A stretch of 64,000 nucleotides of DNA, taken from NCBI RefSeq assembly GCF_018446385.1, contig NC_055990.1, positions 132,382,996 through 132,446,995 of the forward strand. The letters run 5' to 3'. The notes beneath the pieces are model-generated. The model was not told the DNA's origin and made no database searches. It saw only the letters and a list, made by a program, of their open reading frames with translations. Shown here in pieces: positions 47,823 through 58,154 of the stretch; within the stretch, counting starts at the first letter, position 1, and every line of letters starts with the position of its first letter. Source of the DNA: Zingiber officinale. Lineage: Eukaryota > Streptophyta > Magnoliopsida > Zingiberales > Zingiberaceae. The position numbers and the translations under genes were made by a program.

Positions 47823-49266
47823 ATCTCTCCCTTTTTGATTATGGCAACAAAAATTCAAAGTTAAGAAAATAATGCCATTAAAAGATAAGCATGAAAATAC
47901 AAGCACAATGATAGTTAAGTGCAGAGCTAAATTAAGTGCAGAGCTCCCCCTTAATATAAAGACTCCCCCTTAATAAAAGCTCACTTTTTAAAATTTGAAT
48001 TTCTTTCAATTTTCTTTAATTCTTTGAATTTTCTTCTACTCTCCCCTTTTGCCATATATCAAAAAATCAGTTGAAAGCAAGTTTTAAGATTTTAAGAAAA
48101 TAATCTTTTTGAGAGAAGGAAGAAGAAGGCTTGTGAAACTTAGTTAAACGGAATATTTTTCACCTAAGTTTAAAAGGCTAATATATGGATTATTTCGAAT
48201 GATGTCTTTAGCCACTTTTGAGACTTAGTTATTTTTAGAAAGACATACCTAACTAAAGTTAGAAAAACTTAGCTAGATTTTTTTTTTTTTTAAATTTTGG
48301 AGCCAAGTTGTTTGTAGAGAAATTTAAAGTCTCAATTTACTTAGCAAAAGTCCTTTGAAAGCAATGAGTTAAATTTTGCATGTAAAGAAATATGCTTTTT
48401 AATACTTTTAACTTAGAAAAGTATTTTAGCATTTAGAGTTAAAATTTGTAAGGTGGCTAAGTTTGAGAATGTTTGAAGGTTGCTATATGAGTCACTTTAG
48501 CTAAGCCTTTTGCAAACAATGAATGTAGGTTCAGTTTAAAAGGTACTTAGCGTTAAAACTTAATTTTGAAAAGATAGGAGTAAGAATTTATTTTTTTTTT
48601 TTGGATAAAGAGGGAGTGACTAATTGTTTAATTTAGGTTATCTATTTTAGTTGGTCTTTAAGTCCAAGCATGAGGTTAAATAGATTTTAAGTTATCCGGA
48701 TTATTTTGTTCAGGTATCAGAGCCCTAAAGTATGAGCATGCTCAAACTTCAAATCTCCATTTCCTTCAGGGCTAATTCCATAGTCTAGTAAATTTAGGGG
48801 AGCAAGATTTTCAAGTTAGTTTTCCAAATATTTTTCAAAGGATTTTGAAATTAGTTTTTCAAATATTTTTCAAAGGATTTTGAAATAAGTTTTTCAAATA
48901 TTTTTCAAAGGATTTTGAAATTAGTTTTTCAAATATTTTCAAAGGATTTTGAAATAAGTTTTTCAAATATTTTTCAAAGGTTTTTTGAAAGTTTTTTTAA
49001 ATAATTTTGAAATGAAATTTAAAAATATTTTTAAAATGATTTTGAAAGTTTTTTTCAAATAATTTTGAAATGAAGTTTAAAAAGATTTTTAAAATGATTT
49101 TGAAATGATTTTTCAAAGATTTTGAAATTATTTAAAATGATTTTGAAATAATTTTGAAAAGAATTTTAAATAATTTTGAAATTGATTTTGAAAAGATTTT
49201 AAAATAATTTTGAAAGATTTTGAAATTAAGTTTTAAAATAATTTTTAAAAGAAATATGCTAATGAC
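47823..49266. other. AT-rich internal region of the TGTTGG-type element, no gene
   Basis: Begins with a polypyrimidine tract, then the CTCCCCCTTAATA-type repeats typical of the 3' non-coding part of these gag elements. No gag or pol frame is visible before another sequence type begins near 49267; the partner LTR is missing. Confidence 0.5.
48805..49240. repeat. ~35-bp tandem repeat of TTTTCAAATATTTTTCAAAG type
   Basis: Five regular units of about 35 bp (48810-48990), each ending AAGGATTTTGAAAT, degrade rightward into irregular AATTTTGAAAT runs. Confidence 0.75.
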
Positions 49267-51034
49267 CTCGAGATCTTCTACCGTATTCCTCGCCTCCTCT
49301 TGGGCGTCGTGTGGGCGATGATCCTCCAAGATGAACACCACACAAAAGATCCTCCTTCTTCCTTCCTATATCCGACCACCAAAGGGAAGAAACTCCATGG
49401 GAGTTTCAGCCACGACCCGAGAGAAAATAAAGAGAAGAGAGGGAGGGCCGGTCACCAAGCAAGGACAAAGCAAGAGGAATAGTGGATAAGGTGCCTTCTT
49501 CTTCTCTTATTCTCCTTCTCTTTTTGTATCCGGCCACACAAAGCAACCACAAAAAATATGGCCCGCCCTAGCATGATGAAAGGCAAGGAGTCAGTCCTAA
49601 GGAGGAAGCTAGAGAGAAGAGAGAAAAGAATTAATTAGCTCTTGAGGCAACACCTCTCATTCTTTTATAATCCTTGGCCATGGCAATTAAGGAAAAATTT
49701 TTCCAATGAATTAAAATCTTCCTTTTAATCATCCCTTGATTCCTCTAATTTTCCTCTTATGGTCGGCCCCTTGCTTGGTCACCAAGCAAGGGTGGCCGAC
49801 CCCTTATCATGAATAAAAATTTCTTATAAAATTTTATAAGAAAAAATGAAAACTCTTATAAAATTTTACAAGCTCTCTATTAATTTCTTAATGTGGATGA
49901 CAAAAAAAGAAAGTTTTAAAAATTAAAACCAGGTTTTAAAATTTTTAAAAAAACTTCCTTTTATAGAATTCCTTTTTAACATGGTTACAAAAAATAAAAA
50001 ATTTAAATTTAAAACTTTCTTTTAAAACCATGAGGATGGTTATAAAAAAGGAAAGTTTTAAAAACTTTTAAAACTCTCTTTTAAACCATGTGGCCTAATT
50101 CAAATAAGGAAAGTTTTATAATTTTGAAATCTCTCTTTTAAAACTTGTACATATCTACAAAGAGAAGATTTTAAAAATTCAAAAATACCCCTTAACTTTG
50201 AATTATGTGGCCGACCCCCTTGCACAAAGCAAAGGCCGACCACCTTGGAGGAATTTATGGCCGACCCTTGGCATGGTCACCAAGCCTTGGGCCGTCCCTT
50301 CTTGGACACCAAGATGGACTTTCATTGAGTGGACTTGAAGCATTAATGAGGCTACGAAAGGGACCTAAAGGAGAAATTGATTTTGGTCTTCCAATGAGCT
50401 TGAGTATCCCGTGTTTGCCTCGAATACACAACTCAAGTTCATCAATAATAACTCATTCCACTAGAGAGTTATTATTGCACTACCGCACCAATCCCAAATT
50501 ATATTATGGGCTCCTTCTTATCATGAGTGTGTTAGTCTCTCTGTGTTTAAGATATTGAATGTCCATTAATTTAATTGAGTTACTGACAACTCACTTTAAT
50601 TAATGTCTTGGTCCAAGAGTAGTACCACTCAACCTTATCGTCATGTCGGACTAAGTCCACCTGCAAGGTTTAACATAATAATCCTTATGAGCTCCTCTTG
50701 GGGGCATTCTCAACCTAGATTACTAGGACACTGTTTCCTTCTATAATCAACAATACACGCTATAAGTAATATCATTTCTCAACTTATCGAGCCTATTGAT
50801 TTATCGAGCTAAATCTCACCCTTTGATAAGTTAAAGAAATAAATACTAAATATATGTGTTTGTTATTATATTAGGATTAAGAGCACACACTTCCATAATA
50901 ACTAAGGTCTAGTTCTTTTATCAAGTCAGTATAAAAAGAACTTACCTAAAATGGTCACACTCAATACACTTAGAGTGTACTAGTGTAATTTATTAGTCAA
51001 GATAAACTAATACCTAATTACACTACGACTATTC
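49267..51034. mobile_element. LTR-like non-coding repeat, unclassified, truncated
   Basis: Repeated GGCCGACC / TGGTCACCAAGC segments (about 49450, 49765, 50210, 50270) and long AT-rich parts. The last 400 bp (ATTAGTCAAGATAAACTAAT, CACTACGACTATTC) look like an LTR end cut off at 51034 by the next LTR. No coding domain. Confidence 0.45.
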
Positions 51035-51802
51035 TGTTGGGGATCGGTGGCCGGCTAGAAGGGGGGTTGGATAGCTAGGTCACCCCCAACTCGATTTCTT
51101 CTCTACAAAAGGTTAGTGCGTAGCGGAAATACAAAAACTAAAGCAATTATAAACAAATAAGAATACAAACGCTAACACGCTCGATGTAACGTGGTTCGGA
51201 GATGATGCTCCTACTCCACGACGTGTCCTTGAGGTGTGCGAGCCCTTGATCCTTCAGTGGATCAGTCCCCGGGAATCTCCGGCTAAAGCTTCTCCTTCTC
51301 GGTGGAGCAAACCTCTCACAACATGATCTCCTCCTCTTTACAAGATGGAGTTTAGATTGGGAGGAGGAGAATTGAACTTGAAAGCTTTGGGCAAGACTAA
51401 GAAGGTTTACAATTAGCACCAGTAACCTTCTTCAAGCCCCAAAGCTCTCCTTAAATAAGAGGAGAGAGGTGATCAACAATCAACTCAAACCTCGACACCA
51501 ATCGACTGGTCCAAGCAGTCGACTGGTCCCCGTAGCCGACAAGCACAGAATGCTTCTGTGCATTCTGTGAAGCTGGATCAGTCGACTGGTCCCATGACCA
51601 GTCGACTGGTCCTAGTACATTCTCACACACTCATCCTTTCCGGAGTCGCCTTTGAAGTCCTCTTCCTCAGCCTTCGTCCCTCAGATATACCCGAGCCCGC
51701 AGCTCCTCTCCATGTCATCCTTCACGTTGCCTTGAAGTCCACTTCCCTCGGCTCCACTCCATTGCTCCTCGTCCTGCGGTCCCTCGGATGTCTTCCACAC
51801 CA
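51035..51802 (-). repeat. LTR fragment of another TGTTGG-type element, cut by CACTA
   Basis: Starts TGTTGGGGATCGGTGGCCGG. The minus-strand TATA-like complement TTAAATAAG is at about 51451. Upstream there are four copies of the palindrome-containing CAGTCGACTGGTC (51497-51612). The sequence breaks off where CACTACAAG begins at 51803. Confidence 0.65.
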
Positions 51803-52214
51803 CACTACAAGAAAAAAGTTGATAGACAACGCTTTAAAAGCGTTGTCTATGTGCCTGAAAAAGCGTTGTTAAAAGCACTGTTGTTAAAAGTCTGCTCAAC
51901 GACAACACTTTAAAAGTGTTGTCGTTTGTAGCAATGACAACGCTTTTGCAACATTTTAAAAGCGTTGTTGTTTTTTTTCAAAAACAACATTATTACAACG
52001 CTTTAAAAGCGTTGTTGTTTTTTGCAAAACAACAATACTTTTACAACGCTTTAAAAGCGTTGTCTTTTAAAAATAAACAAAAATCTATTTACAAAATTAT
52101 TATTTTTATATTTAAAAAATGATTATTTTTCTTTTACCACAATAGTAAATTCGAATGTTTACAAAAACTATAATATTTACAAAAAAAATTCTATTTACAC
52201 AATCACAGCCTACA

Positions 52215-53295
52215 TAAGATTATGAACTCCTCTACCCAACAACAATGCTCCCAAGTTAGTATATGCGACAACTAAGGCCCTTAGAGCATCCTTACAAGGC
52301 TTAATTACAGACTTTTGCATTCTTTCAAACACGTTGGCAGCTTCCAACAACTCACCATTCTAAATAAGGCCCCACATCATGATGCTCCATATGGTGTTGC
52401 TCTTCACTTGGCATTCATCATGCAACATGACTGCTGATTTCAATTCACCACATTTAGTATAGAAATCGACGAGAGTGGCACGTAGAACTGAGTCAATCTG
52501 TCAAGTTTTGATGGCATTGCAATGTACCTCTCTTCCACCAGGGAGATGCTCACACTTGGCGAATGCAGAGATGGGCAAAGTTAGAGTCTCACTGCTAGGA
52601 GTCACCTCTAGTCTCATCTTCCTATAGCACTTGACTACTCTGGAAACATCCCCTATGAAAGAGTAGGATGATAGGAGGATATTCCAAGAGGCAATGCTCC
52701 TGTTTTGAATGATGACAAACTTCATGACCTCTTCGAAGCAAGCCAATCTATTGAACATGCTCAAAATTGAATTTTGAAGCGACTCATGACTTTGGAGGCC
52801 TGCCTTGTTCGCAAATGCTTGTAGTTGGCACCCTGCGACCTTGTCTTCGGAACCATAGCATGCTTGAAGCAAGACCGCCATTGTGACTTGATTCACCTCA
52901 AGACCCTCCGCTCACATTTGGCAGAACAAGTGGAAGGCCTCGGGAGAGTCTCCCGCGCTAACATAGCTGGATAACAAGGACGTCCAAGTTACCACATCCC
53001 TAAGAGGCATTTCTTCGAACAGCCGGCGGGCCAAGGGGACTCGACCATTCCTAGCGTACACCTCCATCATTGTGTTGCACAAATAGACATCACCTGCGAG
53101 ACCAATCCTGATAGCGAGTGAATGGAAGGTTTCTCAGAGCTTAATCTGATTCTCCGAGGCACAGTTGAGGAGGGGAAGCGTGTAATGGTTGAGGTTGGTG
53201 TCGCCTTGATGGCGCATGGCGGAGAAGAGGGAGGAAGCGGTGCGAAAGTCGCCGACATCGAAAGCGTTGATTACAAGCGTGTGTTATCCTATCTT
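52215..53295 (-). pseudogene. Captured pentatricopeptide-repeat (PPR) gene fragment
   Basis: On the minus strand about 350 codons of a PLS-type PPR protein can be followed: FDVGDFRTASSLFSAMRHQG, NTMMEVYARNGRVPLARRLF, EEMPLRDVVTWTSLLSSYVS, NQVTMAVLLQACYGSEDKVA, the open piece 52501-52896 with SIASWNILLSSYSFIGDVSR, then LRATLVDFYTKCGELKSAV and EAANVFERMQKSVIKP. These show the repeated ~35-residue helix-turn-helix pattern of RNA-binding organellar PPR proteins. In-frame stops (for example after LFCQM near 52917, after CNAIKT at 52501 and in WGLI-stop-NG near 52361) and missing ends show it is dead. A 22-bp perfect direct repeat ending CAGCCTACATAAGAT lies at 52199-52220 and 53298-53319, exactly bordering the fragment. 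It sits in a CACTA element. Confidence 0.85.
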
Positions 53296-53593
53296 CAACA
53301 ATCACAGCCTACATAAGATAATTTCAAGTTAAAAAACGAGCAACTACCAACAATCCTTTAGAAATCGCACAGAACATATTTAACCATTCAGGGCGATCTG
53401 ATCATCTTTAGCGCTCAACTTCCAAACGAAAGCAAGAGCAAGATTGAGGGGAAAATGTCAAAAAAATTCGAACATCTGCGAAAAATTACAACACCAAATC
53501 AGAGTTTAGATCTTTCCTCAAGTTATAGATCAATAATTCAATCACTGCGATCATCCCCTCTCCTTGAACGATGATATTTGTTAAAAGTGTTAC

Positions 53594-54059
53594 CTGGGTA
53601 GCCAACTTAGCATCTCCAAAGAGGACGACCTCTCCGCCAAATCAGAGGCAGAGGTCATCGAAGAGGCTGAAGACCTCGCTGCTGGGCTGGTGGATGGAGG
53701 AGACAATGGTCTTGTTGTTGTCCACCACGATGTGCTTCAACGTCTCCACCACAAAGAAGGCGGCTGCGTTGTCGAGCCCGGTGGTGGGCTCGTCGAGGAA
53801 GAGGAGTCACGACCGCGTCAGGATCTCCAGCGCGATGCTCAGTCTCTTCTTCTCCCCGCCGTTGATCCCCCTCATGTGCTAGTTCCCGATCAACTGGTCT
53901 GCGCACTCCTGCAGCTCCATCTCAAGGATCATCACCTCCACCACCTTCACCACTGCTGCCATCTCTGCCTCCCTCTTGCCTGCAGTCGGAAGTCGCAGGT
54001 GGGCCAAGTAGGTGATGGTTTCCCTCACGGTGAGTGCCCCTAGGAACACGTTCTCTTGC
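53594..54059 (-). pseudogene. Captured ABCG (white-brown complex) transporter ATPase exon
   Basis: One exon with a readable 3' splice site (ATATAG before 54059) and donor (CCAG-GTAACA at 53594). It encodes part of the nucleotide-binding domain: ENVFLGALTVRETITYLAHL, the ABC signature region GINGGEKKRLSIALEIL, Walker [14 protein letters not shown] and the H-loop [13 protein letters not shown]. Walker A is not included. Three in-frame stops (before HMRG, before LLFL, before FGGE) disable it. Retained intron borders point to capture from genomic DNA. Upstream in its sense, 54060-54277 contains AAACCCTAGATTTC and pyrimidine-rich sequence like a plant 5' leader; whether that comes from the same gene is unknown. 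Confidence 0.88.
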
Positions 54060-54286
54060 CTATATGCCGGAAAGGAAATGTCGCTTGGCTTCATTTGGCA
54101 AAGAGGAGTTAGGAGGGGGAGGTTCATGGAAGAGTTCGCCGGAGAGGGTGTGAGATGAGGTTTGTGTGAGAGGGGTTCTGGAGGAGATCGAAGACGCGTG
54201 AGAGGGGTTCGGGGGGTATTCGGGAGATAAGTGGGTGCCTAGTGAAATCTAGGGTTTTTCTACTTCTTATCCAACGCTTCATATCA

Positions 54287-54545
54287 GGGGAGGGATCTTC
54301 TGGACCGCATTTCTCTGGTCCGCCCCTGGACCACACTGGGGATATAAAATCTTCCTCACGTGTAAAACACGTGCACGCACCCACTCGAAAAACAGCCCTA
54401 ACCTCTCTCTCGCCCTCCAGCGTTGCTCCAGCGCCGAAGCCCCAGCCCCGTCGCCTCCCTCCCTCCCTCCAGCGCCGAAGACCTAGCCCCGTCGCCTCCC
54501 TCCCTCCCTCCAGCGCCGAAGCCCTAGCTCCGTCGGAGACCTAGC
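54287..54545 (+). repeat. Left terminal inverted repeat of the Pack-MULE, promoter-like
   Basis: Contains GATATAAAATC (TATA-like, about 54342), two G-box-type CACGTG cores (54357-54374), then a pyrimidine-rich GCCCTAACCTCTCTCTCGCC and a minisatellite of CTCCCTCCCTCCAGCGCCGA units (54400-54535). The same order in mirror image is at the other end. Confidence 0.85.
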
Positions 54546-54547
54546 TG

Positions 54548-54823
54548 CCCACAGTGGTGCCTGGCGGAGACCTAGCCAAGGTTCAGCGTGATGTGTGCAT
54601 GATAAGCAACAACACTGCCGTTGCCGAAGTATTCTCAAGAATTGACCACAAGTTTGATCTCATGTACGCCAAGCGAGCATTTGTTCACTGGTACGTTGGT
54701 GAAGGAATGGAAGAAGGGGAGTTCTCAGAAGCACGAGAGGACTTGGCTGCACTCGAGAAGGATTACGAGGAGGTTGGCGCAGAAGGTGCAGATGAAGACG
54801 GGGAAGATCCTGAAGATTACTAA
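54548..54823 (+). pseudogene. Captured alpha-tubulin C-terminal exon
   Basis: From [20 protein letters not shown] the frame runs open through [20 protein letters not shown] and [20 protein letters not shown] to the acidic tail [12 protein letters not shown] and TAA: about 91 residues, the last fifth of a ~450-residue alpha-tubulin. All landmarks of the C-terminal helices and the MAP-binding tail are intact, with no stop. The tail ends Glu-Asp-Tyr, keeping the terminal tyrosine. The N-terminal GTPase domain is missing, so it cannot act as tubulin. Left of 54548 the sequence becomes TIR. About 260 bp of apparent 3' UTR follow (to about 55090). Could be transcribed from the TIR TATA as a chimeric RNA. 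The parent gene is elsewhere. Confidence 0.93.
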
Positions 54824-55378
54824 GTGATCTTGTTTCCTTAATGGGATTTGCTTTTTGTTCATCTGCTTCGGGGAATCATTGTATCTGCTTGAAGCTTTGC
54901 CATCTTTTTGTGTTGGAAATTTGGAATGTTTAAGACCGTAAACCTGAACTGTTTCAGCTATTCTGCTTACAATTTGACTCATGTCATATCGTTAATGCTA
55001 TATTGTCTTTACTTTCAGGTTATGTTCACGGTTGGTGATGGACGCATGCGTGTGTTTTTTGTGGAAGATTGATGGAATGAAAATAGCATATTGAAATGCC
55101 GATGTAACGTTAGACAACAAATTGAGGCATATCTCAATAACCAAATCAAACACACATTTGACAGAGCCAAGATAACATTCAGTCATTGACACTGCCATTG
55201 CCTAAGTACCCTAAAAAAAAAGTAGGGACCAATGGCAGATCCATCAAAGCATTACCAGAAACCATATTTCTCTTAAGAAATATGGCTGCTTCTCTCCAAA
55301 TTTCCACAGCTCAAGAAAACAATACTAAATCAAGAAACGACACTACACTGGATGTTAACAAATCACAATACTTAAAGG

Positions 55379-56755
55379 CTACGGACAAGTAGAGCTTCGA
55401 CCAGGTCCTCCATAGTAAAAGTATTGCCCCCATTCACCATTGTTCCCATTCTGCACATTGTAGCAATTCGATTGCTCCGTGAAGGATCCGATCCTTGTTG
55501 GAGCTCTTAGATTGTTAGAACCATCAACTATCTGAATGTTCCTGAAGTAGCTCGCCTTGCTGTATCCTTCTTCAGCGAAGTGCCCACTCCCCATCTCTGT
55601 GGAAGTATGCACACCATCTGGCTCAGAGTTCACAGCCTCCCCTCCCCATTGGATCATTGACGCACTATCTGCCAGGTAGGAGAAGAGAAAGGAAGGCCAG
55701 TAGCCAAGCACATAGTCCCTCCCAAATTGCATCCACCAGTGCCCCTCCTTAGGATCCTGTCAGTGCCATTATTCATAATGGTAAAGAAAAATGTTATCAA
55801 TTATAAAGAAAAAGATCTGCAGAGCTTTTGCATTTGGTGTTTGTGCATGATGAAACAAACAAGAGTGGTTGAGATTCTCCAGCTTGGTTTATTATTATAC
55901 TAGAATTTGCATGTTAACTGAAACTGAACCTTCCAAACAAGTATGCTTATATCGTATTGTGATCCGTCATAGTTCGAAATTGGGTAGATTGGCACCCATC
56001 GCAATCTCATTGTTTATTTGAATGAAACCAGAACACAGTAGGTTGTAGCAGCCAGTTGCTTGGTATGCATCACTCTGAAATTTTACATAAAAAACTAATA
56101 ATCAACTAAGCAAGTACCAAAAAACAAAAAACAACCATGAAACCAATTCTTTTGATATTAATCTAAGAAATGGTACAATGAAATGAAGAATATCTCAGTA
56201 AGTGCATCTCCTTTACTAATAATAAACTGCAAAGATAAAACAGGATAACAAAACTAGTGGAGATTGAACTCACAGTCCAATAAGTAAAAAGCCTTGTGTA
56301 ATTGTCCCCATACAGATCTGGGCTGACCTGATATTGAAACACTAGAATAAGTTAATGCAAGCATTGATCCTAAGAGAATGGTTGAGAAGATTAGGATGAT
56401 CAAATTTGAAGAACAGAAGTATACCTGCCAACCAACTTCAATGCTGTTAAGATCCTCCCCGAAAGAGCCCCCTAATATCCAGAGCTGAGAGAGACTGAAC
56501 TCATTGAATTCCTGGACCTTTGGCTGCCAGACATTAATTGTTGCTTTTGCTCCATAGTATTTCTCACCCTCAGCATAAGCAATTGCATGCTACTCGAAGA
56601 ACCAATCAAGCAACAAAAAGAAATTTTCCAACTATTACAAACAGACACATTACTTAAAGAGGCTGCTTCAATTATAACACATCAGATATATGTTCATTTG
56701 AAGCATGATACCTGATGGCCATTTTTTGCATGTCTTTCCTTGTACATGAACAACA
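55379..56755 (-). pseudogene. Captured neprosin-domain (DUF239) gene fragment with introns
   Basis: Five minus-strand exons with GT-AG borders: 56755-56712 (MYKERHAKNGHQ), 56589-56425 (55 codons; HAIAYAEGEKYYGAKATINV to SIEVGWQ), 56327-56274 (18 codons; VSPDLYGDNYTRLFTYWT), 56074-55930 (SDAYQATGCYNLLCSGFIQI) and 55756-55379 (DPKEGHWWMQFGRDYVLGYW to the stop). The family comprises secreted proteins whose founding member neprosin is a glutamic prolyl endopeptidase. Exon 56074-55930 is 145 nt, two short of the in-phase length, and its reading shifts after NNEIAMGA to PISNYDGSQYDISILVWK, i.e. a 2-nt deletion. The 5' part of the gene (signal peptide, activation peptide) is missing. Intact introns show DNA-level capture. 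55100-55378 is probably its 3' UTR. Confidence 0.9.
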
Positions 56756-56759
56756 CTAC

Positions 56760-57560
56760 CATGCAAAAAATAAGACATAAATTATATAATCAAATTAAGA
56801 TATTTAATTTGATAATCAAAACTACCTATGAATCAGATAATCAAAATAAGACATTTAAAAAATAGCAACTCAAGGGGCATCTAACATGAATTGTAATAGC
56901 TTTAACTAAATCAACTATAGTTTAAAGGATTTCTTTTGAGAATGATCAGTAGCATAAATAAGAACTTATGAACATACTTCACAAAAATTCAGATTTGGAA
57001 ATTAAATCCTAATAGAGATCAATAGAACACATTCCTATATAAAATAGAACACTTACTAACTGTTGCCCATGTCAACATATCATGAGTTTAATTCATTAAA
57101 GCATGCATTGCTTTTACAAACTAAGAAACTTAAACATCCTGCTCCACAGATCATATAAACATCAAGAATCCAACAAAATCCCCAAAGCCAACACCCTTTA
57201 ACTAAATCAACTATAGTTCAAAGGATTTGGTAACAACAACTCAAACTCAAAATAAATGACAAGTTTAAACATCACAAACAAGAATAAATGAAAAGTTTTT
57301 CAACATCAACTAGGAAAAGTCTCTCAAAACAGCTAGGAAAATAAATGCAGGGGGAAAGCATGGATCCAAATTGAACAATTGCTAAAAGATGCATGTAGAT
57401 GCACATGCGACTGCTTGTGAAACACTACTAGCGTAGAACATGCAAGGTAAGAAACCATAATGTCAGTTGGTGATTGTTCAAGTCTAAGTTGATTCAATTT
57501 GTAAGAATAAACTGATAAATGGGGCAAATAGGAACACTTTGTAAGAATTGATGTGTACGT
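56760..57560. other. Intron/upstream sequence of the captured neprosin gene
   Basis: AT-rich, no exon recognised. An ACTAAATCAACTATAGTT segment is repeated at about 56906 and 57199. The sequence turns G-rich TIR-like from about 57590. Confidence 0.45.
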
Positions 57561-57589
57561 TGGGGAAATTAGGAACACTTTGTAGGGAT

Positions 57590-58073
57590 GCACTGGAGGT
57601 GGAGGCAGCGGGAGGGAGGTCGGCGATGCACTGGATGTTGCGGAGGTCGTTGGAGGGGGCCGTTGGAGGTCGTCGCGGGGGCTGGAGGGCGCGAAGGTCG
57701 CTAGAGGCCGCAGGAGGGAGGTCGCCGCGATGCTGGAGGCCGCTGGAGGTCGTCGCGATGGAGGTCGGCGCTGGAGGTCGGGGGAGGGAGGCAACGGGGC
57801 TAGGGCTTCGGCGCTGGAGGGAGGCGACGGAGCTAGGGCTTCGGCGCTGGAGGGAGGGAGGGAGGCGACGGGGCTAGGTCATCGGCGCTGGAGGGAGGGA
57901 GGGAGGCGACGGGGCTGGGGCTTCGGCGCTGGAGCGACGCTGGAGGGCGAGAGAGAGGTTAGGGCTGTTTTTCGAGTGGGTGCGTGCACGTGTTTTACAC
58001 GTGAGGGAGATTTTATATCCTCAGTGTGGTCCAGGGGCGGACCAGAGGAATGTGGTCCAGAAGATCCCTCCCC
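57590..58073 (-). repeat. Right terminal inverted repeat of the Pack-MULE with GGAGG-rich minisatellite
   Basis: Mirror of 54287-54545: CGGCGCTGGAGGGAGGGAGG units (57760-57930), then G-boxes and TATA in opposite orientation (about 57985-58020). An extra GGAGGTCGTCGCG-rich stretch (57590-57760) has no counterpart on the left. Open frames here are compositional. Confidence 0.8.
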
Positions 58074-58154
58074 TTCATATCATCCCAAATTTAGATGAGA
58101 ACTTGACAATAGACAACGCTTTTTAAAAATTGTTGTCATAGACACTAAAAAATT

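Larger units (their letters stand above)
54287..58073. mobile_element. Pack-MULE with alpha-tubulin and neprosin gene pieces
   Basis: The ends GGGGAGGGATCTTCTGGACC (54287) and its complement (58073) are terminal inverted repeats extending about 250-300 bp. A perfect 9-bp TSD, TTCATATCA, lies at 54278-54286 and 58074-58082, diagnostic of Mutator-like elements. No transposase. The interior carries the 3' exon and 3' UTR of an alpha-tubulin gene (plus strand) and five exons with introns of a neprosin-domain gene (minus strand), tail to tail. Near-perfect TIR and TSD suggest a fairly recent insertion. It is nested within the CACTA element close to that element's right end. Confidence 0.92.
51803..58136. 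mobile_element. CACTA transposon carrying captured host-gene pieces and a nested Pack-MULE
   Basis: Starts CACTACAAGAAAAAAG and carries at least five subterminal copies of ACAACGCTTTAAAAGCGTTG (51826-52062). The opposite end keeps one diverged copy (ACAACGCTTTTTAAAAATTG, about 58117) just before the next CACTACAAAAAA at 58155, so its right terminus is lost or replaced. Inside are pieces of a PPR gene (52215-53295) and an ABCG gene (53594-54059), both minus strand, and an inserted Pack-MULE (54287-58073). No CACTA transposase was seen, so it is non-autonomous. The 3-bp TSD cannot be confirmed because the right end is missing. Confidence 0.65.

Noticed and set aside
48712..48728. GGTATCAGAGCCCT resembling an initiator-Met primer-binding site on the plus strand
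   Set aside because: No LTR end precedes it, and the surrounding element is oriented on the minus strand; likely chance or a relic.
57333..57877. Long GC-rich frames rich in Arg, Gly or Pro
   Set aside because: They run through the TIR minisatellite of the Pack-MULE and exist on both strands; compositional.
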